Part shown: positions 41,107-49,931 of the stretch, piece by piece
Position numbering within the stretch: the first letter of the stretch is position 1
How the letters are laid out: the number at the start of each line of letters is the position of its first letter
Assembly: GCA_964628195.1 (NCBI GenBank)
Contig: CAZVPF010000021.1
Span: 1 to 53,718 of the forward strand
DNA from: CAZVPF01 sp964628195
GTDB taxonomy: Bacteria > Planctomycetota > Phycisphaerae > Sedimentisphaerales > Anaerohalosphaeraceae
Reading direction: 5' to 3'
Length of the DNA stretch: 53,718 nt
Translations under genes and position numbers: made by a program
The notes under the pieces: generated by a model
What the model was told of the DNA's origin: nothing
The model's database searches: none
Seen by the model: the letters and a program-made list of their open reading frames with translations, nothing else

Positions 41107-42759
41107 ATGAAAAGTTCGAACAGAAAATCAGGAAATAAAAAAGGCGTGGCCCTGATAATCGTTGTGGTTATCTCACTGATACTCTCCATACTCGGTTATT
41201 CTGCGCTCAATGTTGCCTACAGCGAGGTTGTTTCCTCACGCAACGATGTCTATACAAAGCAGACTTTCTACGCAGCAGAAGCCGGCATCGAGTACGGTAT
41301 CGCTGAGCTTTCAAAGCTGCTTACAGAGCAGCGGAGAACGCTTTATCAGCACCAGGAAGGTGAGATTACGGATGATTTTAATATCCTTGACCCTGCGCTT
41401 ACCGGTTATGTTTTTAATATGTTCATGATAGAGAAAGTCGGAGAAGTTGAGTACCGCATGCTGACAGAAGGCCCCTATGCGGGCATGGAAGCTATTATTC
41501 AGAAATACAGGATAACCGTTGAAGCTGCCAAAGCGGACAGGCCCCTGTTCAGGTGCAAACTCGTACAGATGATTGAGGACCAGGGATTCCACCTTTACCA
41601 GTTCGCCGCGTTTTACGAAGAGGACATGGAAATCGAGCCCGGTCCCGCGATGGATATTCTCGGACGCATACACTCCAATCACGATATATACCTCACCGCA
41701 AGGGACAGTCTTTCGCTTCAGTCTTATGTTACTTCCGCGGGCGATATTTATCACGACACCAAAAAGCCCGGCGCCACCGCTCCCGGCGGAACCGTGGAGA
41801 TTATGGATGGCGATGGTGATTATAAGGACATGACGTTCGACAGTACAGATGAGGACTGGGAGCACCGTTCAAACGACAGGTGGGACGGTAAGGTGCAGTC
41901 AAGCGCACACGGAATAACTCCTCTTCGCCTGCCTATACCTGACGGTGTAGATCCCATCGAGATTATCAAGCCCGGGCAGCTTTCCGACGGCCAGCAGCTC
42001 CAGGACGCAAGGTATTACTACAAGGCCGATCTGCGTATAATCGACGGTGTTGCTTATGACAGGCATGGCGATGAGGTCGACCTTTCCTACTTTGACGGCT
42101 TTGATACCCGAAATCCTATCGACATGGATAAGACCTTTTACAATGAGAGGGAAGGCAAAACGATAAAGGTTACTGAAATAGACGTACAGAAACTCATTGC
42201 CAGCGGTAATTTCCCCGCAAACGGAATTATGTATATATCCAGCGATACAGCCGGTTCGGGCCAGCAGGACGGGGTCAGGATAGTCAACGGTGATACACTT
42301 CCCGAAACGGGATTTACACTCGCTACGGAAAACCCTCTTTATATAAAGGGGGATTATAATCTGAATAATGCTCCTGCGGCGGTTCTGTGCGATGCGATTA
42401 ATGTGCTGTCATCGAACTGGGATGACAGCGAGACGGATTTCCAGACGGCTTGCTCGACCACGATAAATACTTCTTTTGTTACCGGGCATACCGCCACGAC
42501 GGAGTCGGGTTATGGTGGTGGCCTTGAAAACCTGCCCCGTTTCCTTGAGAGCTGGAGCGGCAAGAATATGACATGGGACGGATCCATGAACAGCCTGTGG
42601 TTCAGTGAGATCGCAACGGGCCAGTGGCATTACGGCAGCCCCTACTATCAGGCCCCCGGCCGTGACTGGGGTTTTGAAGGTACCACGGACCTTTCCAGGC
42701 TGCCTCCCGGCACCCCTGTAATGTGCCGAACATTCCGCAGCAGTTGGTCAAGGCAGTAA
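41107..42759 (+). CDS. PilX/GspK-like pilus assembly protein
   Basis: A 550-residue protein with a prepilin-type N-terminus: basic leader to Gly13, then VALIIVVVISLILSILGYSA. The +5 residue is Ile, not Glu, as in GspK-type tip pseudopilins. The next segment, FYAAEAGIEYGIAEL, is the PilX N-terminal signature. The remaining approximately 480 residues are a large soluble domain of no family I recognise, with repeated DGDG/DxD turns that could bind calcium. Probably a tip or adhesin-like minor pilin. GGGGGG precedes the ATG. Confidence 0.78.
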   Translation: MKSSNRKSGNKKGVALIIVVVISLILSILGYSALNVAYSEVVSSRNDVYTKQTFYAAEAGIEYGIAELSKLLTEQRRTLYQHQEGEITDDFNILDPALTGYVFNMFMIEKVGEVEYRMLTEGPYAGMEAIIQKYRITVEAAKADRPLFRCKLVQMIEDQGFHLYQFAAFYEEDMEIEPGPAMDILGRIHSNHDIYLTARDSLSLQSYVTSAGDIYHDTKKPGATAPGGTVEIMDGDGDYKDMTFDSTDEDWEHRSNDRWDGKVQSSAHGITPLRLPIPDGVDPIEIIKPGQLSDGQQLQDARYYYKADLRIIDGVAYDRHGDEVDLSYFDGFDTRNPIDMDKTFYNEREGKTIKVTEIDVQKLIASGNFPANGIMYISSDTAGSGQQDGVRIVNGDTLPETGFTLATENPLYIKGDYNLNNAPAAVLCDAINVLSSNWDDSETDFQTACSTTINTSFVTGHTATTESGYGGGLENLPRFLESWSGKNMTWDGSMNSLWFSEIATGQWHYGSPYYQAPGRDWGFEGTTDLSRLPPGTPVMCRTFRSSWSRQ

Positions 42760-42914
42760 TATGCACCATCAAGGTCCTATATCCGACAAACGTGGTTGTC
42801 TGCACCAAAATATTTTCAAACTTTAAAAAAATATCAGACGATCAACATTGTCGCCCGGGTTATTATCGGAGCGATAGCTTTGATCGGAGCTCACAGTATT
42901 TTAGTTCCGCACAG

Positions 42915-42997
42915 CTAAACAAACTCACCTGACATGTCGATACATTTTTTACAGTATTGATATGTTGCTGTTTAGTTGAGGTGAACAGTTTGTTTAG
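42915..42997 (+). promoter_or_regulatory. Long structured leader masking the pilM ribosome binding site
   Basis: CTAAACAAACT (42915-42925) pairs perfectly with AGTTTGTTTAG (42987-42997). After a 3-nt bulge, CACCT (42926-42930) pairs with AGGTG (42979-42983), part of the pilM ribosome binding site. Within the loop CATGTCGATAC (42933-42943) pairs with GTATTGATATG (42954-42964) over 11 bp with two G-U. An alternative 7-bp pairing of 42915-42921 with TGTTTAG (42969-42975) would free the site, so two exclusive folds are possible. Confidence 0.55.
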
Positions 42998-44024
42998 TAT
43001 GTTCAGTAAAAATGTGATCGGGCTTGATATAGGTTCATGGTCCGTCAAGGCAATAGAAGTTGCCAAAAAGGGTTCGTGCTATGAGCTCGTCTCGGCAGGG
43101 TTCAAAGTTATTCCGCCCGCAGAGCCCGGGGAGGAAAAAGATCTCAACATCCTTCGCGCCGTTTCCGATTGTCTCGATATAATACAGACACAGAGCAATT
43201 ATGCGGTCGCGGCTGTCGCAGGCCATGATGTTGCGGTCAGGAATTTTGCTTTTCCCGGCCTGGCTAAAGACGAGATAGACGGTGCCGTAATGCTCGAAGC
43301 CGCACAGGTATGCCCTTTCGGAATAGACCAGACCGTCGTCGATTATGACATAGTGACTCATGACGCTAAGCAGGTATCCGGTGTTCTCGCAGCCGCTACT
43401 GAGGAGGTCATCGAACACAAGAAACGAATAATTGACTCCTGCTCAATGCAGACTGTGCTTATGGACGTCGAGGGCCTTGCGCTTATCAACTGTTATACTG
43501 AAACTGCCGGCACCAATGCCCCAATGCCGGTAATGATAGCCGATATTGGTGCAGCAACTGCCACACTCGCAATTGTCGATGGCTCAAACAAGCCAGTCGT
43601 GAGGGACATGTCCTTTGCAGGAAGCTCAATTATTGACAGCATATCCTCGGCTTGCGGCTTTGAAAAACAATCCGTGGAAAAATATCTGTTCAGCCGTGAC
43701 GGCCGGGCCGAAATCGACGGCGAAGTCGTCTGTTCTGCCCTTGGGTCAGCCGTCGCCGACCTTGCACGAGGGATTACGGAAACCATTCGTTTTTACAGTG
43801 AAAATGTTTCAGGCCCTGCGATTGAGAAAATTCTGATTTGCGGCGGCTTCGCCTGCGCCCTCGGCCTTGCGAATGCGATTGAAACATGTCTCGAACAGAA
43901 AGTAACGCCCTGGAACCCGTTCGAACAAATTAAGCTGACCTGTGACGAAGATACCCAAAGGATTATATTAAAAAATCCCGGTGCCTTCGCTCTTGCTGCA
44001 GGCCTTGCGATGAGGACGATATAA
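42990..44024 (+). CDS. pilM: PilM, actin-like pilus assembly ATPase
   Basis: A 344-residue cytoplasmic actin-fold protein that binds the PilN N-terminus and starts the pilus alignment complex. The phosphate-1 loop is GLDIGSWSVKAIEV, later strands include MIADIGAATATLAIVDG and the adenosine-loop ILICGGFACALG. Three starts are possible: TTG at 42990 with GAGGTG 6 nt upstream, ATG at 42999, and a TTG at 42957. I choose 42990 for spacing. The start lies in a long inverted repeat (42915-42997). The stop overlaps the PilN start by 1 base. Confidence 0.92.
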   Translation: MFSMFSKNVIGLDIGSWSVKAIEVAKKGSCYELVSAGFKVIPPAEPGEEKDLNILRAVSDCLDIIQTQSNYAVAAVAGHDVAVRNFAFPGLAKDEIDGAVMLEAAQVCPFGIDQTVVDYDIVTHDAKQVSGVLAAATEEVIEHKKRIIDSCSMQTVLMDVEGLALINCYTETAGTNAPMPVMIADIGAATATLAIVDGSNKPVVRDMSFAGSSIIDSISSACGFEKQSVEKYLFSRDGRAEIDGEVVCSALGSAVADLARGITETIRFYSENVSGPAIEKILICGGFACALGLANAIETCLEQKVTPWNPFEQIKLTCDEDTQRIILKNPGAFALAAGLAMRTI

Positions 44025-44713
44025 TGTATACCGTTGACTTATTAAAAGGGCGCGGTGTGCCCGAGAAGATCAAACCAGCCAACATGGCTATGCTCACCGC
44101 CACCGTTGCGCTGCCGGTTCTTGCTGCTATCGTCATGTTCGGTTTTTATATAAGCAATACCATCAATATTCGCGTCAGAACGGCAGAGGTCGACCAGTAT
44201 GAGAAAATGATAGACAAGTATTCCGATACCCTGAAACGAAAAGAGAAGATACTTGCCTCTGAAAAAAAGGCTCTCGAGACCATCACGCAGATCAATCAGC
44301 ACATAGAGGGTTTCATGCAGTGGACCCCCGTGCTGGTAGAGCTTGCCGGGAAGACCCCCGAAAGCATGCTTATAACCGAGTTGTCCGCTGACAGCGAAAA
44401 AATCTTGAAAACAACAAAAGTGCAGGACGGCAAAATTACAAGACAGGTCAACCTCGAAATACCCGCAAGGAGCCTGCATCTTAAAATACGCGGAAAGGGC
44501 CCGGGCGACTATCTCGACCAGGTCAAAAGTTTCAGTGCCGATCTTGCCGACTCACCTGTTTTCGAAAACAGGATAGAGGAGGTAAGGATATCCCAGCAGA
44601 CAGAAAAACAGCGTAAGCAGGAACTGGAACTGACCAACGTATCCCGAAAGTATGTCGACAACGAGGTCGGCGTATACAGAATAACCTTGAGATTCGAACC
44701 TTTCATGAAGTGA
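44024..44713 (+). CDS. PilN-like inner-membrane pilus assembly protein
   Basis: A 229-residue bitopic protein. A short cytoplasmic N-terminus (MYTVDLLKGRGVPEKI) stands in for the PilM-binding peptide. A transmembrane helix (about 24-48), a coiled coil (about 50-95) and a ferredoxin-like periplasmic domain follow, matching the PilN layout. Sequence is divergent, so the call rests on topology and on its place between pilM and a PilO-like gene. The start overlaps the pilM stop by one base. Confidence 0.82.
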   Translation: MYTVDLLKGRGVPEKIKPANMAMLTATVALPVLAAIVMFGFYISNTINIRVRTAEVDQYEKMIDKYSDTLKRKEKILASEKKALETITQINQHIEGFMQWTPVLVELAGKTPESMLITELSADSEKILKTTKVQDGKITRQVNLEIPARSLHLKIRGKGPGDYLDQVKSFSADLADSPVFENRIEEVRISQQTEKQRKQELELTNVSRKYVDNEVGVYRITLRFEPFMK

Positions 44714-44720
44714 GGATGAT

Positions 44721-45305
44721 TTGAGCGGCAAACTTAAAACAAAATTGCTTATAATATGGTGCCTCTACTTTGCAGGCGGAGCGGCTGTCTACTTCACCGT
44801 CTTTGCCTCACAAATCGCCAAGAGAGAACAGCTTGCCATAAGGCTGACCAATAAGGCTCACCAGTTGAAGGTTATCGAAGAAGCATATCAGGGCAAAGAA
44901 GTTGAAAAACTTACCGCCCAGCTCGATGAGAAAAGACAGGCGCTTGAAGGTTTCTGCGTCGGGTTCGACACTTTGCCCGACCTGACATTGAAAATAAGTG
45001 AGATGGCAAACGAGCTCAATCTTTCTTCTTTCAGCATCAAATCACGCTCCGACCAGGTAAAGAAGGAGATACCCGGATATAAGGGTCTCTATCAGAGCAT
45101 AATGGATGTCTCTTTTTATGCAGACTTCAACACTTTCGCCAGGTTCGTAAACACTCTCGAAAGAAACAGGCCCGTATTATTTGTAGATAAATTCTCAATT
45201 TCCAAAACGCGTCACACTTCCTTGGATAAAAACAACCCCGTGCAAATGACCTTGTCGGTTTACACAAGGCAGACTGATAACATAGCAAAATCCGGGGGTA
45301 TGTAA
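44721..45305 (+). CDS. PilO-like inner-membrane pilus assembly protein
   Basis: A 194-residue bitopic protein with one N-terminal helix (about 8-28, IIWCLYFAGGAAVYFTVFAS), a coiled coil (about 30-75) and a periplasmic domain with a PilO-like FVNTLERN segment. It would pair with the PilN-like protein. The start is TTG at 44721 with GAGGAT upstream; the nearby ATG runs into a stop. It is 7 bp after the PilN-like gene and 1 bp before the next. Confidence 0.82.
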   Translation: MSGKLKTKLLIIWCLYFAGGAAVYFTVFASQIAKREQLAIRLTNKAHQLKVIEEAYQGKEVEKLTAQLDEKRQALEGFCVGFDTLPDLTLKISEMANELNLSSFSIKSRSDQVKKEIPGYKGLYQSIMDVSFYADFNTFARFVNTLERNRPVLFVDKFSISKTRHTSLDKNNPVQMTLSVYTRQTDNIAKSGGM

Positions 45306-45306
45306 T

Positions 45307-46143
45307 ATGCCGGAAAATAACAAAAACAGGAACATCAACAGCATACTTAACGGGACATGGAACCCGGACGGCCAGGACACCTGCATACCCGGGCATGAAC
45401 AGTCACCGCCGGCCCCACCGGCACAGCAGGTGCCTGTCAACAGTGCCCCCCCCCAAGTCGCGAATGATGCTTCCCAGCCGCCCGCTGCGGCGATTAAGCC
45501 GGATACCCAGCCAGAACCGTCCGACGAAAATATGCCGGAAGAAACACAACTTGCTTCCGAGCAGGACATGCAGCAGCAGAGAAAACCCCTGACCAAGCAG
45601 CAGATTAAGTCTCTCCAGGCAAAAAGCAAAACTAAGAATAAAAAGCAGAAAAAAACAGCCCAGCCCGGCAGGTTAGACGGCATTTCAGACAAGCTCTGTA
45701 AAAAAGCCCTCGGCTCTGATTGGAAGAACGTAAGTCCCAAACAGAAGATGAACCTTGTCGCCATGCCCGTCCTGATGGTGATTTTCGTTTTTGTAGCGTT
45801 AAAAATGTTCAATGTCTCTGGCCCTAAAAAGGCGGTCGCCCAGGTAGGCAAACCGGTTACAGCCTCTAAAACGGTCGAAAAGATAACCAACTGGAAACTG
45901 CCCGAACCGTACCCCGCCGAACTGCCCGACCCGATGACGGGCAAGTCTTCGCTCACATCAGGCGGATCGGCCATAGTGACAGGCATTATCTACAGCCAGG
46001 ACAACCCCCTTGCGATAATAGACGGCCAGATAGTTAAGGAAGGCCAGGAAATACTCGGTGTCCGGATTCTAAAGATAACCCCCGACACCGTAGAGTTCGC
46101 ATCAAAAGGCAAAACGTGGAAACAGAAGCTTAACGACGAATAA
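45307..46143 (+). CDS. PilP/GspC-like protein with long disordered cytoplasmic region
   Basis: A 278-residue protein in the position of pilP. Unlike the usual PilP lipoprotein it has about 150 residues of Pro/Gln/Lys-rich, probably disordered sequence, then a transmembrane helix (about 155-172, MPVLMVIFVFVALKMF), then a small periplasmic domain (about 215-278). In that domain GIIYSQDNPLAIIDGQIV and the GQEILGVRIL strand resemble PilP/GspC homology regions, which link the inner-membrane complex to the secretin. It is not a clear family match outside that domain. Confidence 0.72.
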   Translation: MPENNKNRNINSILNGTWNPDGQDTCIPGHEQSPPAPPAQQVPVNSAPPQVANDASQPPAAAIKPDTQPEPSDENMPEETQLASEQDMQQQRKPLTKQQIKSLQAKSKTKNKKQKKTAQPGRLDGISDKLCKKALGSDWKNVSPKQKMNLVAMPVLMVIFVFVALKMFNVSGPKKAVAQVGKPVTASKTVEKITNWKLPEPYPAELPDPMTGKSSLTSGGSAIVTGIIYSQDNPLAIIDGQIVKEGQEILGVRILKITPDTVEFASKGKTWKQKLNDE

Positions 46144-46172
46144 AAATTGTTAAATATATATGGTGGATCGAT

Positions 46173-47714
46173 ATGAATAAGTTATCATCCAAAAAGAAAA
46201 AATCGAATAAAACAAACGCTTCGAATGACAAACAGTTATCTCGGATAATAACCCTGACACTTGCAGGGGTTTTCCTGACCATAATGTGCACTGCAAACGT
46301 ACACAGCCAGTCCAGTGCTTTCCCGGAAAACACCGCTTTCAAGAAGCTGGAAAACGATGAGCACAGTGAAAAGCAAAAGCCCATCGACAAACATCTTGAA
46401 AAGGAGATAAGCGTCGACTTCCGCGATACGCCTATTCAGGACGTTATGCGAGGCATTGCAGCCCAGGCCGACGTCGACATAATCACAACCCCTTCGCTCG
46501 AGGGTACGGTAACAGCCCGGCTGACCGACGTGCCCCTCGGAGAGGCCCTTGACAATATTCTCGCCGCGCATGGCTACGCCTATATCGCCACCGATAACAT
46601 GATCCGAGTAGGTCTGCCTGCCGAGCTCTACACACCGCACGAGAAGATAATGACCAAGGTTTACCGAATAATCTATGCCGATGTTGAAGAAGTCGAAGGC
46701 GCGCTCAAAAAATTTCTTTCACCGTCAATAGGCTCTATATCCTCAAGCCCCGGCACGAGCAACCTGCTCGTATCCGACACTGAGAGCAAGATAAAGGCCA
46801 TCGACGAATTCATCGAGGAGATAGACAGAATAACACCGCAGGTGCTTGTCGAGGTCCGCATTTACGACGTGACAACGACCGAGGGCCTTGATCTTTCCAC
46901 AGCGTGGAACATAGGTACGAACAATACAGAGCAGGGCGCCGCCGGCGCAGACCGAACCGGTGCTAATATGGGCATCCCGACAACCCAGGCCGCAGAAAGG
47001 ACCAATTCACTTTTCGCAGCCGGTTCGTTTGACGACACCAACGGCGGGGCGATAAGGATCGGCCTGCTAAATAATGCGATAGATATAGATATAATGTTCA
47101 GGATGCTGCAAAAGCAGATCGGCGCCAAGCTGCTTGCTAATCCGCGAATAATGGTGCTCGATAATGAACAGGCGAATTTCAAGATCGTCCGGGAGATACC
47201 TTACACAGAGCAGACCCAGACCTCGCAGGGCGGCCAGCTTACCTCCACCAGTTTTAAGGAAGTCGGCGTGGACCTGCTCGTTACGCCTCATATTACAAGG
47301 GACGGCATGATCCGCCTGCAGATCGCTCCGGAGTTCGGCGTTGTGGTTGAGCAAAACGATAACGGTGCACCCACGGTCGACACGCGTAAGGTCAACACCC
47401 TCGCACTTGTAAAAGACAAGCAGACGGTCGTACTCGGCGGCCTGCGAAAACGTGAGACTACAAAGACGATTAAAAAAGCTCCGCTGTTCGGCGACCTGCC
47501 CCTCGTGGGCGGCCTGTTCCGTGACGAGCTGGACGAGGTCGTAACCAACGAGCTTATCATTTTCATAACGCCCAGGATCGTCATCGAGCCAAAGATGTCG
47601 CCCTCGGAAATAAGCGTATTCGCCCGCACAGACCTGCCCCCTGCAAAGGACGACGAGACGCTTAAAGTCGACGAGCGATACGACAGGCAGAAGAACCGAC
47701 TCCAGACAAAGTAA
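46173..47714 (+). CDS. pilQ: PilQ/GspD-type secretin
   Basis: A 513-residue outer-membrane secretin. A signal peptide with an unusually long basic, lysine-rich n-region (about 27 residues) precedes the hydrophobic core. An STN/N0-like domain (about 75-145), a secretin N-domain (KVYRIIYADVEEVEGALKKF, about 165-220) and the secretin barrel (about 290-480) follow, with VDLLVTPHI, VNTLALVKDKQTVVLGGL, PLFGDLPLVGGLF and ELIIFITPRIV. It lacks the AMIN domains that anchor classical PilQ to peptidoglycan. It ends the pilM-Q run. A TGAGGCGA/TCGCCTCA inverted repeat (47757-47790) follows without a T-run. Confidence 0.92.
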   Translation: MNKLSSKKKKSNKTNASNDKQLSRIITLTLAGVFLTIMCTANVHSQSSAFPENTAFKKLENDEHSEKQKPIDKHLEKEISVDFRDTPIQDVMRGIAAQADVDIITTPSLEGTVTARLTDVPLGEALDNILAAHGYAYIATDNMIRVGLPAELYTPHEKIMTKVYRIIYADVEEVEGALKKFLSPSIGSISSSPGTSNLLVSDTESKIKAIDEFIEEIDRITPQVLVEVRIYDVTTTEGLDLSTAWNIGTNNTEQGAAGADRTGANMGIPTTQAAERTNSLFAAGSFDDTNGGAIRIGLLNNAIDIDIMFRMLQKQIGAKLLANPRIMVLDNEQANFKIVREIPYTEQTQTSQGGQLTSTSFKEVGVDLLVTPHITRDGMIRLQIAPEFGVVVEQNDNGAPTVDTRKVNTLALVKDKQTVVLGGLRKRETTKTIKKAPLFGDLPLVGGLFRDELDEVVTNELIIFITPRIVIEPKMSPSEISVFARTDLPPAKDDETLKVDERYDRQKNRLQTK

Positions 47715-47756
47715 ATAAATTTGCCGCAAAAATATTTACCTGGCGGCGTTGTAGAT

Positions 47757-47790
47757 TGAGGCGATAAATAATAAACGCTGCGTCGCCTCA
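47757..47790. repeat. Inverted repeat between the secretin and YhcH genes
   Basis: TGAGGCGA (47757-47764) and TCGCCTCA (47783-47790) form a perfect 8-bp stem with an 18-nt loop between two convergent genes. With no T-run on either side it is probably an RNA 3'-end stabiliser or a weak bidirectional terminator. Confidence 0.4.
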
Positions 47791-47835
47791 GGACCCACAG
47801 GGTTCCATTCTCAGCCGCCTGCTGCCTGATCCCTG

Positions 47836-48291
47836 TCAAGCCGGTATCTTGATAACGATCTTCTTGACCGACTCCGGCTCGTCCATGGTTACCCCCGGCA
47901 TGTGCGCGTCATGTGGAAAAAACAGCGCCGCGAAACCAGCCGGGAAGTTGAATATGCTTATATCCTCCGGCGGCTCGTAGAACATAACATCCTTTTCGGA
48001 GCTGTATTCCTCGGTAACAGCCAGCCCGTCGGTATGACAGCACCCCACAAGCTCACACCCATCGAGCATTACCTGCAGGTCGATATACTTCCTGTGCGAT
48101 TCGAGCCTGCCGTCTTCAATAGGCTTGACGTCGTAGTTTGCGACCACAAGGAACATCTCCTCGCCGTCTATGTCATAATTTCCGTCGGCCTTGCCGGAAA
48201 AGTCATTAGCCTTAATATAATCTATCGCTTTTGCGATATCCGCCGAAACACCTTTGTAAAGGTCAAAATTTTCCAACTTGTCGATTATCAT
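47836..48291 (-). CDS. YhcH/YjgK/YiaL family protein (DUF386)
   Basis: A 151-residue cupin-like protein of the family that includes EbgC and YiaL. Recognisable parts are ESHRKYIDLQVMLDG, the GLAVTEEYSSEKDVMFYE segment, and PAGFAALFFPHDAHMPG with metal-binding His residues. Family members are linked to sugar catabolism, some as sugar anomerases or isomerases; the substrate here is unknown. It lies 23 bp downstream of glyS on the same strand and is probably co-transcribed with it. Confidence 0.9.
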   Translation of the reverse strand: MIIDKLENFDLYKGVSADIAKAIDYIKANDFSGKADGNYDIDGEEMFLVVANYDVKPIEDGRLESHRKYIDLQVMLDGCELVGCCHTDGLAVTEEYSSEKDVMFYEPPEDISIFNFPAGFAALFFPHDAHMPGVTMDEPESVKKIVIKIPA

Positions 48292-48314
48292 AATTGCCCT
48301 TGCCTAAGCCTTTC

Positions 48315-49793
48315 TTACAAATCCAGTTTTTCTCTCAGGTACATCTTCACCTGGTCAACGTTTATTCTCTCCTGTTCCATAGAGTCGCGTTCTCTTACCG
48401 TGACGGTGTTGTCCTCTTTCGTCTGCCCGTCCACGGTAATGCAGAAAGGCGTCCCAGCCTCGTCCTGCCTGCGATATCTCCGGCCGACCGCGCCCTTTTC
48501 GTCATAAAAAGTCGGAAAGATTGATTTAAGCCCGTCCGTTATATTGTGCGCAATATCCGGCAGCCCGTCCTTCTTAACCAGCGGAAAAACCGCTGCCTTT
48601 GTCGGGGCAAGGTGCGGATGAAAACGCAGCAAATTCCGCGTCTCGCCCTTAACCTCTTCCTCGTCATAAGCGTCAACAAGAAACGCCAGCGTCGAACGGT
48701 CAACACCCGCCGAAGGCTCGATCACATACGGTATATACCGCTTCTTACCCTGCTCGTCGAAGTACGACAAAGGCCCCTTATGATACTCCGGGTCCTCTTC
48801 TTTCAGCCCGAACTTTGTCATATCGCCCTTATTCTCGTACCAGTCGTTCATACTCCGCATACCCCGCTGATGCTGCCTCAGGTCATAGTCCGTCCTGTTC
48901 GCTATCCCCTCAAGCTCCTGCCAGTCGCCCGACCCGAACGGGAACTTGTACTCAACATCCACGCAAGCTTTCGCGTAATGCGCAAGCTCATCCGGGTCAT
49001 GGTCCCGGAACCGCAGATTCTCTTTTTTTATCCCCAGGTTCACATACCAGTTGAACCGCTGCTGCTTCCAGTGCTCGTACCAGTCCTCGTCCGTGCCCGG
49101 TTCGCAGAAAAACTCAAGCTCGGCCTGCTCGAACTCGCGCGTCCGGAAGATAAACGCCTTTGTCGTCACCTCGTTCCTAAAGCTCTTGCCGATCTGCGCA
49201 ATACCGAACGGGACCTTAACCCTTGTCGAGTCCAGCACGTTTTTGAAGTTGGCAAAAATTCCCTGCGCCGTTTCCGGCCTCAGCCAAAGCGTCATAGTAT
49301 CGTCAACATTCGCCCCCATCTGCGTCTCGAACATCAGCTTAAACGCCATCGGCGCCCCGAACCTGCCCACGCTGCCGCATGCCGGGCAAACCTTATCGTG
49401 CAGGTCATGCTCCTTCGCCTGCTGCACATCTATGTCCGTATGCTCGGCGTGTTCGCCTGCCTTTTCCGCGTCGGCCTGTTCAAGGTGGTCGACTCTCGTC
49501 CGCGTGTTGCACTTTTTGCAAACCGTCACAAGGTCTGCGAACTTATCGGCGTGCCCCGACGCCTTCCACACCATCGGGTGCATCAAAATCGAGCAGTCCA
49601 GCCCGACCACGTCGTCCCGCATCAGGACAGTATTCTTCCACCACGCATTGCGTACATTGCGTTTAAGCTCCGCCCCCAACGGGCCGTAGTCATAACACGA
49701 AGCCAGCCCACCGTAAATCTCCGAAGACTGGTAAATAAACCCCCGCCTCTTGCACAGCGATACGATATCGTCAAGTTTTGCCAGTTTTGCCAT
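48315..49793 (-). CDS. glyS: Glycyl-tRNA synthetase (alpha-2 dimer type)
   Basis: A 492-residue class II synthetase of the single-chain, eukaryote/archaea-like type, not the bacterial alpha2-beta2 type. Motif 1 region YDYGPLGAELKRNVRNAWW, motif 2 FRNEVTTKAFIFRTREFEQAE and motif 3 region EPSAGVDRSTLAFL are intact. An insertion between motifs 1 and 2 carries CKKC and CPAC pairs with a His/Asp-rich loop between them, a probable zinc site. GGGAG lies about 4 nt before the ATG. A promoter is predicted at 49836-49863 and there is no T-box leader. Confidence 0.96.
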   Translation of the reverse strand: MAKLAKLDDIVSLCKRRGFIYQSSEIYGGLASCYDYGPLGAELKRNVRNAWWKNTVLMRDDVVGLDCSILMHPMVWKASGHADKFADLVTVCKKCNTRTRVDHLEQADAEKAGEHAEHTDIDVQQAKEHDLHDKVCPACGSVGRFGAPMAFKLMFETQMGANVDDTMTLWLRPETAQGIFANFKNVLDSTRVKVPFGIAQIGKSFRNEVTTKAFIFRTREFEQAELEFFCEPGTDEDWYEHWKQQRFNWYVNLGIKKENLRFRDHDPDELAHYAKACVDVEYKFPFGSGDWQELEGIANRTDYDLRQHQRGMRSMNDWYENKGDMTKFGLKEEDPEYHKGPLSYFDEQGKKRYIPYVIEPSAGVDRSTLAFLVDAYDEEEVKGETRNLLRFHPHLAPTKAAVFPLVKKDGLPDIAHNITDGLKSIFPTFYDEKGAVGRRYRRQDEAGTPFCITVDGQTKEDNTVTVRERDSMEQERINVDQVKMYLREKLDL

Positions 49794-49828
49794 TTCCGCT
49801 CCCTGTTATTCTATATAAAATTACACAA

Positions 49829-49863
49829 AACGGGCATTATACGGAAATTTTCAAACATAACAA
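49829..49863 (-). promoter_or_regulatory. Predicted sigma-70 promoter of glyS
   Basis: TTGTTA (49858-49863), 16 bp, perfect TATAAT (49836-49841) on the minus strand; start near 49829, leader about 36 nt, too short for a T-box. Confidence 0.6.
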
Positions 49864-49931
49864 GAGGTAATTGCCCCCTCACTTCGAAAAAGCAGGGTAA
49901 TAAGGTGTGTTTTAAAATTGAAGGCAGGTAA

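Noticed and set aside
48546..49931. Plus-strand open frame (461 codons) opposite glyS
   Set aside because: Antisense to an intact glycyl-tRNA synthetase; Arg/Leu/Pro-rich nonsense composition.
49794..49931. T-box riboswitch upstream of glyS
   Set aside because: The predicted leader is only about 36 nt and no T-box sequence or antiterminator pair is visible.
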